Assembly: GCA_009760855.2 (NCBI GenBank)
Contig: WPIO01000033.1
Location: forward strand, 2,873,501-2,937,500
DNA length: 64,000 bases
Origin: Cristatella mucedo
Taxonomy: Eukaryota; Bryozoa; Phylactolaemata; Cristatellidae
Reading direction: 5' to 3'
The notes below the pieces were generated by a model. It saw nothing but the letters and a program-made list of their open reading frames with translations, made no database searches and was not told the origin of the DNA. Of the stretch, positions 1 to 22,847 are shown piece after piece. Positions within the stretch are counted from its first letter, which is position 1. Every line of letters begins with the position of its first letter. Both the position numbers and the translations under genes were made by a program.

Positions 1-2
1 AA

Positions 3-170
3 CTTGGAACCGAGAATGTAAAAGTGACTGGCAATCAAATGACAAGCATTATCGATCTGCTGAAAAAGGAATCAGTCCTTGAAGAAGAAGAAAAAGTAGA
101 GAAGCAGCAGAAAAACGTTGAGCATTCTGATGGCAAGGCCGAAGCAAAAGTTAGTCAACAGAATAAGTGA
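3..170 (+). CDS. LETM1: LETM1-like protein, C-terminal end (partial, last coding segment)
   Basis: An open frame enters from the left edge and stops at TGA 168-170, giving 55 residues. The part containing MTSIIDLLKKESVLEEEEKV resembles the very end of animal LETM1, where the last EF-hand-like segment (STSQVAEI... in vertebrates) runs into a Lys/Glu-rich coiled coil that closes the protein. LETM1 is a mitochondrial inner-membrane protein linked to K+/H+ or Ca2+/H+ exchange; its C-terminus faces the matrix. The tail here ends in a Gln/Asn/Lys-rich stretch. Only the tail is visible: transmembrane segment and ribosome-binding-like domain lie outside. The assignment rests on short charged sequence, so a different coiled-coil protein is possible. 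The upstream exon boundary cannot be placed. Confidence 0.66.
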   Translation, partial: LGTENVKVTGNQMTSIIDLLKKESVLEEEEKVEKQQKNVEHSDGKAEAKVSQQNK

Positions 171-1282
171 TGGACTTCGCCACATCCTTGCATTAGCTCC
201 GATTGGTGCTTGTGCCGACTCTTTGCTTCTCTTTGCTGCCCTACTGCGCTCCTGATGCTAGAGGTCTGGCAAATTGGTGTTTCGGGATTAATAGGTATAC
301 GTCAACTAAATACATGCATACATTCAGCTTGTTCTTGCTAGTTTCATAGCAGCTTGCTAAAAGTGTCTTTGTTCTTGCTGTCGTAAACATGTCCTGAATT
401 ATTAATTGATCAAGGCATGGATTGAGGTGCAGTTTGCTATGTCTGTTGACTGATTTTTTGGTCGATTATGCAAGTGTCTCAAAATAGTTATGATTAAACC
501 ATTGGTGTACAGTCACACTCTTTGACCGTTGCTCATTCGAAATCTATGACTAAAACCAAAATCCTTTCATATACTTCTAAGCTCTGGCTACAGGATGAAA
601 TAATGCTTGTACTATGTTGATATTTGTTAATGTCAGTCAGATATCAGATTATGGATTGCCTTTGCCACTTAAAAATTTCTTACTTTTTAAAAACAATAAG
701 CTGTTTAAGCCATTTAATTTAGATTTGAAGGACCAGCTATAAAAGCCTCGATTTTATTGGTGCTGAAGCCTCCTCTAAACCTGATCCTAAGAATCACTCA
801 GCAGAGCAGGCTGGCAAAACTTACAAAGCTGACAGTTACCTACAATACAATCTTGACAGTTAACTACAATATTAGATGAAGAATGGACAACGAACTCTGC
901 ACACGTTCGAGTTGATGAGCTGCAAAGATTCTTGACAAAATGCTACAGGTAAATGTACTGGCTGATAGTTCAAATGCATGGAAGGCATACAAATGGATCT
1001 AAACGATAAGGATGCAGTTGTGTTAAAGAAGATGGACCGTGTACCGTCGGCTGCCCACTATTGTTGATATTAGATTCCACAAGCTATTAAATGCTGAAAA
1101 GTAAGGATTGCTGATTAAAAAAAACCTCATTTTTTTAGTGGCAGGAGCGACTTATTGGCCATCCTTGCAGGTTGCTGCTGGCAAATAAAGTATCCACCCA
1201 CTGAAAGACTCGACCCCACAATCTTTGCCGTGAAGAGCGAGCAGCCTACCCCAGGCTAAGACCAAGGATTTAGAAATACTGC
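171..1282 (+). other. Probable LETM1 3' UTR and downstream flank
   Basis: No convincing coding exon is seen. Bases 745-864 hold a short open stretch ending in a stop, with no clear splice context; I treat it as noise. The first good AATAAA is at 1183. Confidence 0.35.
1183..1188 (+). terminator. Candidate polyadenylation signal (AATAAA)
   Basis: Canonical AATAAA about 1 kb after the LETM1-like stop codon, before the first SINE. No transcript evidence; other hexamers may be used. Confidence 0.3.
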
Positions 1283-1480
1283 TGGTTTGGTCCGGTGGTT
1301 AAGGTGCTTGCCCCGACCAAAGTCAATGTGAATGCATTTGATGGCCGATGTCGTGGGCTCGAGCACCGTGGCTTATGTGAAACACCTGAATAGAGATTAA
1401 GTTCTTTTAGGGTGCTGCACAAATGAATTATATTTTTACATCCTCTTGAAGGTGGTATTTAATGCCCAACCTACGACGAT
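1283..1480 (+). repeat. SINE1 copy (tRNA-like head, LINE-type tail)
   Basis: The head reads tttggtccggtggttaagg, then a B-box-like tcgtgggctcgagc. The tail, beginning acacctgaatagagattaag, matches the tails of the copies at 3.4 and 52.5 kb. An extra ~20 bases sit between the boxes. Confidence 0.65.
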
Positions 1481-1727
1481 TCATGGTACTGAGGCTTTAT
1501 AAAAAATAATAATAAAAATGCATTTGTATAATGCTCCCAGAGAGCAAAATGTCGTTAGAGGCACTTTATATAAGCTGTAAAGGAAGCACGCTAAAACAGT
1601 CGTCCCTCACTACATCGCACTTCGACTTTCACAGCTTCAATCTATGGCCGTCTTTTGAAATACGTGTATATTTATTAAAGATTGACCGAAATAGTGAAAA
1701 TGATACATCGCGAGCTCGTCTGTCTGA

Positions 1728-1856
1728 GTCATATACACCCCTGCATTAAAATTACTGTACGTATGGAACGCCGAAGAAGACGACGACGCACCCGTTGAAG
1801 ATACTGCACCACCTGAAGACTCTCTTACTGAAGTCGGGATTTCAGAAAAGCAGTAA
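1728..1856 (+). other. Short acidic open frame, possible alternative last exon
   Basis: After a stop at 1725-1727 the frame is open to TAA 1854-1856. The last ~28 residues are strikingly acidic and coding-like (NAEEDDDAPVEDTAPPEDSL). It lies downstream of the LETM1-like stop on the same strand. It could be an alternative 3' exon, a remnant of a duplicated tail, or chance. A possible acceptor AG precedes base 1728, but its pyrimidine tract is weak. Confidence 0.22.
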
Positions 1857-1903
1857 CCTTGCTCTTCTTTGCTGTGCTGTACATCTCTTCATCTTAATCA
1901 CTT

Positions 1904-2143
1904 AATCACCAAACGCACTATTTTCATAGCTTGGTGTTTGCTCGTAAGAATTGTGTGTGCAATTATAAGTACAGCAATAACAATACGACGTTTACAACGT
2001 CTAATATGTCTTTTTTTCTCTTTGTGTAGTGCGAGTGACTAAAGTGGCGTTATTTCATGTCCGGGTGGCTCTAATAATGTTAAAAGCCGTATTGAGGGTC
2101 ATAAACAGGTCTTCTATGCTCTTAACTACGAAACTATCCGATT
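1904..2143 (+). repeat. Unclassified dispersed repeat, copy 1
   Basis: This stretch matches the reverse complement of 40590-40858 over nearly its whole length. Shared blocks include atcaccaaacgcac, tagcttggtgtttg and gtaagaattgtgtgt at one end, and tatttcatgtc, gggtcataaaca and ctaactacgaa at the other. It shows no ORF and no obvious terminal inverted repeats. Confidence 0.6.
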
Positions 2144-2209
2144 TATAAATAAAAACTCTTACTTTGCGGAAATTCGCCTATCACGGTAGAGTCTGGAACG
2201 GATTAACTG

Positions 2210-2665
2210 CGACAAATGAGGGTCGACTGTATTCGCAATTGCTGTAGGCTGAACTGCTGCATCAGTTTCAGCCTGTTCGCGCCCTCAGGTCCTGTGTGGA
2301 CAATAAATAAGCTGTCCCATTCCTCCGCTTAAAGATAGTTGGCGACAGAAACTTTAGCTCTGCAGGTCCTAGACTGTGCAACTCGCTTCCACAATTCTTA
2401 CGCAACGACAACTACTGTCCTACTGCCGACTATGGCACATCTTTTTCAGCGGTCCTGAGCTGCTACTCTATGCTACTCACTACCTCAACTGCTCTCTTGA
2501 CTCTGCTATGCTTCCCACTTTCTCTTTGTTGCGTGAGACGAAGTCTGTTGGCTACCGAATGCGTACCGAAAGCCGCTTAGGCTGTGAGTGCGCTATGCAA
2601 AACTCTCCTGCGTAACACCCACATGGTTTTTATGACTTTGTGGAGTTACAGACGGAGATACAAGA
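2210..2665 (+). repeat. LINE family A, RT C-terminus and 3' end
   Basis: The frame around 2340 encodes a variant of [20 protein letters not shown], the conserved last block of non-LTR reverse transcriptases. The 3' region that follows is shared with the copies at 4.5, 12.0, 26.4, 46.2 and 54.5 kb. It ends at a motif reading gagttacagacggagata. Confidence 0.75.
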
Positions 2666-3394
2666 AAGGCTACGTGAATGCCGGCAGAAGATTCCTGTGG
2701 GTGCGACTTGCTCTACATGCAGCCTTTTGAGTTATGGTGCCAACCGTGGTGCCTCAGAACTTGGAGCTGTCGTGATCTGCTAAGGCAAAAGCCAGGTCCC
2801 CTGCCTGAAACATGAAATATTGTATAAGTTCACATCAGTACATCCCCAAAGACTGATCAAATTAACTATACAGGACCGACCGACAGGCTGCACCTTGAGA
2901 TGGGTTGCTCCGGGTAGTAGCATTCGGATGCTCCTGTTTTAAGTTCAACTGATTTTGGACTAATACACATTATGTGTGTATAATTTTCTACATCTAGACT
3001 AAACACATAAATAAAAGGGAAGCTTGGTGAGTGCACTTAAGCGGCTGCATTCCTTCTCTAAAGAAAGTATCAATATATATCTCATTGGTCTTGGGGGAGG
3101 GTTCAAAACTTGGTAACGTTGTCGAAGGCGTTAATGCTGCTACCAACTGTTTCATTCCAAAAGATGTCCCTATAGAAAAAAAGCTTGGGAAACATCTGTA
3201 GCTTCGCTTACAAAAGCCCCACCTGAACGCGAGCGGGCCTTTCGAGGCGCTGCGAAATTTGAGAATAAGACATCTAAACTAAACAATCTGAGACCAGCCC
3301 TTAATTTGTGTTGAGATTTGTATCCTTTCTGTTTATTTGAAGTTTGTGTACTGTTGTTTCAGTGAGAACATTTTAAATCCCATAAACAACATTT
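2666..3394. other. Intergenic, nothing recognised
   Basis: Both strands show only short stop-broken frames and no match to the repeat families seen elsewhere. Confidence 0.4.
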
Positions 3395-3535
3395 ATAATA
3401 TAAATCATTTGTATAGCACCCTAAGAGAACTTAATCTCTATTTAGGCGCTTCATATACGCCGCAGGGCTCGAGCTCACGACACCGGTCGTCAGAGGTGAG
3501 CACCTTAACCCCTGGCCAAACCAGGGCGGCATTGA
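3395..3535 (-). repeat. SINE1 copy, reverse orientation
   Basis: The reverse complement has the tRNA-like head (tttggccaggggttaaggtg), a B-box-like region and the tail gaagcgcctaaatagagatt, as in the copies at 1.3 and 52.4 kb. Confidence 0.7.
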
Positions 3536-3899
3536 TTAAATGTGCCTCCGGATAAGTTTTTCCTCAGAATTATGTACATCAAGACTTTATTTATTGGAGA
3601 AGCTTCTTCTACTCGGATCCAGAGATACTGCTAGGTAGCGTACAATTGGATCAAGGTCATTTTTATCTCTAAGCGGCCTGACGAGTACTTGCAAATACAA
3701 TCGTTCCTGCAATGCTCTCACTGCTAGTATTTAATTGAGTGAGCTGATATGAACAGTAACTTTATGCTCTTGATTAAATAGGCTGCTAGTTCGAAGTTTA
3801 CTCAAGAGCCCAGCTAAACATAAGGCCAAACATCGCTCTAGCTATGGTCTCTGGCATGTATGTATACACGATTGTAGAACTCCTAAAGCTACCGTGATT

Positions 3900-4150
3900 T
3901 AGGCTCTGCTAAAATGGGCTGAAGTGACAGTCAGACTTTCGCTGTTCATTGAAAAACAAAGCTGTCGCTACTGTGATGTGACGTCTGCTTCTGCGGATCC
4001 ACAAGCCAAGAAAGACTAAGTGGTTGTTAACGCACTCAAAGCATAACCGACTTTCATGACTGTTTTTGGTAGCCCAGCCAAATCTGAGTGTAGGCAGAAC
4101 TAGGGAGCTAGTAAGATTTTTAGCCGGCCATCGCCGTAGAGTCTCCAATC
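3900..4150 (-). repeat. LINE family A fragment
   Basis: The block around 3980-4050 (ccacaagccaagaaagac followed by taacgcactcaaagc) is the family A 3' end in reverse. It then joins a piece also present at 5090-5190, so it is an internally deleted copy. Confidence 0.55.
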
Positions 4151-4489
4151 TTAAGGCAAATATCGAATGTGATGACTAGCTAACTAGCTATGGAGCGGTA
4201 TTATTGATGAAACTTATAATGAACGCCATACAGCTATCTAAGAGCTCACCTAAATTGTAAATACACGATCTTGGTCATATTATAGCACCATCCCGTAGAA
4301 AAGCTAAATCTTACTCTAAGGTATTCTGTGAGTGGAAGTCCAGTTTTTATCGTAGTTTGTGTGTCTACTAATCTTGAGAGAAAATGATTAACGAGATCAA
4401 TTAACAAGATCTTAGCAACTATTTTGTTTGACGGGAGTTTGCGTTTATACTATTCAATGATATGTGCAAGCATATGATATGTGTACCTC
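4151..4489. other. Spacer, nothing recognised
   Basis: AT-rich, no open frame of note. It separates two family A fragments and could be diverged LINE sequence. Confidence 0.35.
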
Positions 4490-5260
4490 CGTCTGTAAGT
4501 CCACAAACCCACAAGAACTAAGTGGATGCTCACTCGAAGCCTAAGCAACTTTCGGCTCGCTTACGATTGCCAACAGACTTGTTCTCACGCAACCAAGAGA
4601 AAGCTGAGAATAATTGCTGTCACGAGGGCAGGCGAGGAAGTGAGTAGCGTGTAAATAGCATCTCGGGACGACTGGAAAGAACGTGCTACCGCGGCAGCTA
4701 GAGAGTAGGTGCCGTTGCGTAGGAATTACGGAAGTGAGTTCCACAGTCTAGGACCTGCTTAGCAAACTGTCGTCAAAAATGGTCTTTAAGCGAAGGAATG
4801 AAGCTGCTAATAATTTGTCCATGGAGAACTCGAGTTGAAATATGTGCAGCAGCTCAGCTAAGTACAAAAGAACAAAGCCATGGCGGGCCTTGTGGGTCAG
4901 AATAAGAATTTTGCTTTGTATCCGTCGATCGAGTGGGAGCCATTGTAGCTCCTTCAGCAAGCGAGACCCATGGCTGAACCTCTTGAGATTTGTCGACCAG
5001 CCTGGCAGTCATATTCATCACCAGCTGCCAAGGCCTTGTAGATTTCTTTGGTATTCAACCGAACTGCAGTAGTCGAGCACAGAGAAAACCAGGGAGTTAG
5101 TAGGATTTTTAGCAAGCCGCCGTGGTAAAAAGTCCCTAATCTTAGACAGAAATCGAACGTGATGGCTAGCTGTGAAAGCAGTCTTCTTAATGGAGCTTTC
5201 AAACTTTCGGTCGGCTGTTCTTAACATGAGCACCACAAAACACGATTTGAACACGATGGG
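4490..5260 (-). repeat. LINE family A, longer 3' portion with RT C-terminus
   Basis: Minus-strand frames carry, in order, an RT thumb-like segment (IRDFLPRRLAKNPTNSLVFS), then LKELQWLPLDRRIQSKILIL, then the family A 3' end. The order matches jockey-superfamily RTs, where an LHWLP-type motif precedes the final WNSLP block. At least two frame changes show it is dead. It is the longest family A copy in the window. Confidence 0.7.
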
Positions 5261-5364
5261 ACCAGTACGATTCGAAAAGAGCCAATACCTCGTCTGCCGG
5301 ACCGATCGATGTTCTCATTCATTCATTTAGTACATGGTGATCCTTTAAAGTAAAATGACTTTAA

Positions 5365-5515
5365 AGTCGGCTGATTTAACAGCCTAATTTATATACCAGC
5401 AGAAGTTTGGTCTATTGTCACCCCTTTCGGTTGGCAATAAAGGATTGCCCACAGCTGGACTCAAACCCACGATCTGGGACTGGAAAAGCAAGAACTTGAT
5501 CGGCTATCGCAAAAG
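5365..5515 (-). repeat. SINE2 copy
   Basis: In reverse this carries a B-box-like gggtttgagtcc, the motif ctttattgcc and the end motif aggctgttaaatcagc, shared with copies at 13.5, 15.3, 19.3, 48.5 and 53.3 kb. Confidence 0.65.
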
Positions 5516-5524
5516 CTTTTAGTA

Positions 5525-5620
5525 AGCAATAAAGGATTACCCACTGCAGGATCCCAACCCGAAACCAACGTCTTGAAGAGCGATCACCATAGCCTTGTGG
5601 TAAGACCAATGGGTATGGTC
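5525..5620 (-). repeat. SINE2 head, second partial copy
   Basis: A truncated SINE2 (head and B-box region only) lies directly beside the complete one in the same orientation, suggesting a tandem or nested insertion. Confidence 0.5.
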
Positions 5621-7415
5621 CACACATTTAATAGGTCAAGCAGGACAAGGGCAATGACATTACCACCCACGATTGCTACTTAGGATGTCGTAGGCCTCAC
5701 AGATGAGAGCAGTTTCACTGGTGTTGCTTGAATCCCAACTGAAATTTTTCTGACAATGCGTTCTTGCCCACTGCTCTACATTAAAGTGCATTTGTAATAG
5801 CATCACAAGAGAAATAAGTAGCTACAAGCACTTCACACTGAGTGAACAGGAAGCATATAAACTGACCAATCATAATATCATGTACAGTTAAACTAGGAAA
5901 GTTAGTTTTTATCGCTATTCAATAAGAAAGTCTGATGCCATCCAAGGGCAAATGTCAGAAATATATACTGCAAATGAATTAAAAGAGTTCGAGGAACTGG
6001 AAGGCAGGGGTGGTTAGAAGCGCATGGGTACAGTTATCTGCATAAAAAAGAAAGCTTAAGTTATACTTGGCGAGTAAATGGGCAAATAGAGAATACATAG
6101 TGAAAAGAAGTAGACCTAGAACAGACCCTCTGAAATATCCCTATTAGGATGATCATTGACGACAACAACAATGCAACAGGTTTGTTGTTGTTGGGATAAC
6201 AACACTACAGTTTTACCAAGCTTACATAACCCAAAAAACAGGTAAACTGCAAAGGCCATTAGATATTAAAACGCAATGGGTAATATCTTCAGCAACAACT
6301 TGTCAGTCTAACTTGTCTTCACACCTTCACATTGTACAATCTCCCAGCTACAATGCTATCTCTAAAACTTCAAATAGTCCCGGCTTCACAAGCCTTCTTC
6401 GATAAGACAAAGCATATAAACTTATTGTGTGTAACTTGGTAATTACGTAGCACTTCAATAATCACGCACATACCAAAGGGTTTTAACTGAAAAAAGAATA
6501 GTAACAGCAGGCTCGGGAGTTGAATTCACGAGCTCTGACACATGTTAACGTCCTAGCGAATCACCAAATCCAAAGTAGCATGGTGAGTCAAATGCACCTG
6601 ATGTCACCTGCAAGCCATACGCAAGCTAGCAACTTGCAATACAACCACAGACTGACATGGCAAACACCATTCATCAGGCGACAAAGTGTGAAAAATACGG
6701 TTTTTATAAACCTTCAACACATACATGTCCTTTCAGCACGCAGCAGTGAGTCTGATGCACCGACCGATATTAGCAAGCTAGTTGCAAAAGTTCAGCAATC
6801 TGATTTGTCTGTAATTTGTACACATGTGCCAATGCTGCAGTGCAACCGGCAAGACAATCACCACTGCACGGCAAAAGGGTACAAAGCACCAAGAACGCAA
6901 AGCAGCCAAGTCACTTCAACAGTGGCGGCTGCTATACGAGACCGGCTAGACGTTACATCTCCATTTACAGGATCGACCGCATACATACACTGAGCATGCA
7001 TGCAACCACCACAACCTATTTGGCTGTGGCATTTACAGCACAGAACTGGCTCAGAAGCAGCTTCAATTAGTGCCTTCGGCCACAAGCAATCATGTCTTGC
7101 AGACGTCAGCTGGTACATTGACCACGACGGCAGCAAGTTAACCCACACAACCGAGTGCACACAGGCTGGTCTACTACCCCACTACTGATGGTATTCGCAC
7201 AGCGAACGGCTCTCGAAGAGCAACTATGTTCACATGAAGCGAAGCAGAAGGTTGATAACGAGAAAGAGAGAAGAGAAGAAATTGAGGAGAAAGAACGAGG
7301 AGAAAGAGGGGGGAGAAGAAATATTGAGGAGGAAGAGGGAGAATAAGAGAGAAATCCACCAATCCACCGTTTTCTACACAGGTATGGCTGCCTGACTAGC
7401 TCTGGAAACGAAGCA

Positions 7416-7475
<60 letters not shown>

Positions 7476-7742
7476 ACCATGGAAAGGCACGATCCAAGGT
7501 AGCACCACAAATATATCGTTACTAAAAACACGTGGAAAGCTGGTGCTCATTGCATGACAAATGAGCTCTGTGGAGCAACCGCCGGCGGCCTCATGCAACA
7601 ATGGCAAGTCCTCATGTGGCTCGGCTGTGGCCCTTCTTCGATGCCTTGGTGGTTGCAGGTCTGCACAGCAGACTAGGACCAAACTTTCCGACCGAGGAAT
7701 GTTTCCGCAAAGGACAGATCTCGTGAAGGATGAAAGGTGAGT
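5621..7742 (-). other. Flank and probable 3' UTR of ZRANB1
   Basis: This region lies just past the ZRANB1 stop in the direction of transcription. No AATAAA was found on the - strand within 1 kb of the stop, so the 3' end is open. The 157-codon + frame at 6520-6993 has no recognisable motifs and is probably chance. A GA microsatellite sits at 7419-7474. Confidence 0.35.
7419..7474. repeat. (GA)n microsatellite
   Basis: About 55 bp of GA repeat with two interruptions, in the presumed ZRANB1 3' UTR or flank. Confidence 0.95.
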
Positions 7743-20930
<13,188 letters not shown>

Positions 20931-21105
20931 GTCTAAAAAAAATGGGTAGGCGTAGGAGCGACGAAGCCGTGCTGGTATTGACGAAAGGTGCGCACAATTA
21001 ATACGAATACCAAACAATAATGGAGCGAGCGGAAATGCCTAAACGCGCAGTGCGCCAGAGCATACCCACAGCAATCCTGCAGCCTAACAAGCGCCAGCTA
21101 CTCAC

Positions 21106-21300
21106 TCTGGGGCTTTCCGGTTAAGCAGCGTGATGAGTAAGGGAGCAGCCAGAGACAAACTGACAACCCTCACCAAGTCAGTCCGTTGCGGTCTCCTCGT
21201 CTACCGAAAGGCTCCGCAGGGCGAGCAAGAACCACGACCGGTCCAACCCATCGCTAGGTGTTCCAGCCGAGACAAAAGCACACCCAGCTACAGTCAACCA
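21106..21300 (-). other. ZRANB1: Predicted 5' UTR exon of ZRANB1
   Basis: The first coding exon is preceded by a strong acceptor (polypyrimidine, AG at 20933-20934), which implies an upstream leader exon. A good donor on the - strand (CCAGA then GTGAGT) ends an exon at 21106, leaving a 173-base intron. The upstream (right) limit near 21300 is a guess. Confidence 0.45.
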
Positions 21301-21470
21301 AAACAATGTCGCCGTAAGCACGGGTCCGAAGACCCGCCCGTAACCGGTATAGTTTTTTATTTTTAAAGCATGTTAAAAAGTGTTATAAGTAATATAAAAA
21401 TTATCCTGAAGAAGTTAGACTTGTCTGTTAAGCGCAGATTTTGTTCAACGCTTGCCATGCCCCTGGCTGT
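21107..21470. promoter_or_regulatory. Probable divergent promoter region
   Basis: The interval lies between the leftward ZRANB1 leader and a rightward candidate leader. It is richer in CpG than the flanking introns, mainly at 21140-21350, and has no clear TATA box. Typical of head-to-head housekeeping promoters, but inferred only. Confidence 0.35.
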
Positions 21471-21553
21471 TAAGTGCTGTCTGCCGTGACCTCACGTCCC
21501 TTTCGGTTTCGTGCTGTCTCTGGTGCGATTTCTCGTTATCTCCTGGTACGAAA

Positions 21554-21725
21554 ATGGGTAAGCTCTTTTGCGCTTTATGTTTCAGTTGCCATGATATACT
21601 CTTATTATATTCATTTTCCAGCAATGCGTTATCAGAAGCGGCAGAGTGGGCGACCTCCCCCCTCTCTGAAGCGTCCCGACTACGCAGGACGGAGTACCAT
21701 TAGTGCTCGCAAAAGGAGCCCGTAG
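21554..21725 (+). CDS. Candidate small two-exon ORF (35 residues), function unknown
   Basis: ATGG at 21554-21557 runs directly into a strong donor (GTAAGC). The acceptor TTTTCCAG ends at 21621, and the second part (21622-21725) continues in frame to TAG. The product starts MAMRYQKRQSGRPPPSLKRP and is Arg/Lys/Pro-rich, so it would be very basic. The leader has pyrimidine tracts such as cgtccctttcgg. An intron right after the start codon is common in ribosomal-protein genes, but I recognise no family. Alternatively the leader belongs to the abLIM gene or a non-coding transcript. The intron is only 64 nt. Confidence 0.3.
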
Positions 21726-22847
21726 TCCGCTGTGCTTCGTATCTCCCAGCTGAAAGATCCAGTCGCTATGATTATTTAATGTAAATATAAGGCCTATTTC
21801 TTTCCCCTAGTAAATGCCAGTTGAATTACATACTCAACTTTTGCCGCTATGCTTATTCAAAGGTCTGGGTTTGCTGGCATCGCTTTGAGATTACATAGCC
21901 GATTGCTGAGAGCAGTGCTGCATATTTTCTGGAAAATGAAACCTAATGCTACTCATTCTGTGACTTGCAATAGATTTTCTTGACGAGACCGCGTCTTAAA
22001 TAAGCACGCATTTAATTTTAGTGTCTCGCATGAATGGCAGCTTCTTGCCAGCGGCAGCGTCGCAGCTTTCTGGCAGATTCAAGCGCACTTGTGCTGATGC
22101 TCCCGCGTGCCTAATGATTTCAGCGTCGTGTTTAGGCACTCATGTACGTCTGAGCGTATTACTGAAGCGTTGCCGTTGCAGATTCTTAAAACGGAGCACA
22201 TCTTTATATTAGAGGCTGCCTGTTTGACTACTAACAACCATTAGTGGAATAGGGGCGGCTGGAGCCAAATCTGAACAGCCGCTAGGACCGTTACACGCCA
22301 GCAGTACTTGTGCTCGTTTTAAGCCACCACCCGCGAGCTGCAGTATTACTAGGAGCATTGATAAATGCTTTTAAAATATTGATAAATGCTCGTAAATGTT
22401 AGCGGCCGTGGGCAAGTCGAAATATGCAGCTAGCGCGAGACTAGCTCTCATCACTGAAGTGCTGCTGACTTATATTTAATGCTAACAGGGGTAAAAAGAA
22501 AAGTGTGTGCATGTTCGAAGCGCTGTTGGCCACTTTCAGTCTTGTACCGAGTTGTCTTCATGGCCAATGCTTTGAGAAGAAGTTCTGCCGGTGGCCAGGT
22601 CTTACCTCTTCTAGGATGGCTAATTTTTTATAGGTTTTCCTTCTCTTAGTCATTATCTCACCTTTAGCTGTTATGGTGCCTGCCACTCCTTTTTAATAAC
22701 AGGTTTTCATTTGCCACATGTGAAGGGAAGTGCTGGCCTCCCTTGGACCGACCCAAATGGGTATGTGGGGCTGCAGAGCCACCCGAAATGGCTCTCGGAC
22801 AGGTCAAGATCTAACCCGTCCTCGGCATAATCCTGGCTACGACTATG
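21726..22847. other. Region downstream of the candidate small ORF
   Basis: Bases 22021-22330 are more GC- and CpG-rich than their surroundings and hold a 63-codon + frame after a plausible acceptor (TTTTAG at 22015-22020), without a recognised motif. It may be an alternative leader or a lost exon. The rest shows nothing. Confidence 0.3.

Noticed and set aside
6520-6993. 157-codon + ORF downstream of the ZRANB1 stop
   Set aside because: No recognisable motif, no splice or promoter context, and it lies antisense in the probable 3' UTR.
7106-7682. Minus-strand ORFs of 141 and 102 codons
   Set aside because: They run through the GA microsatellite and the probable ZRANB1 3' UTR, with no motif.
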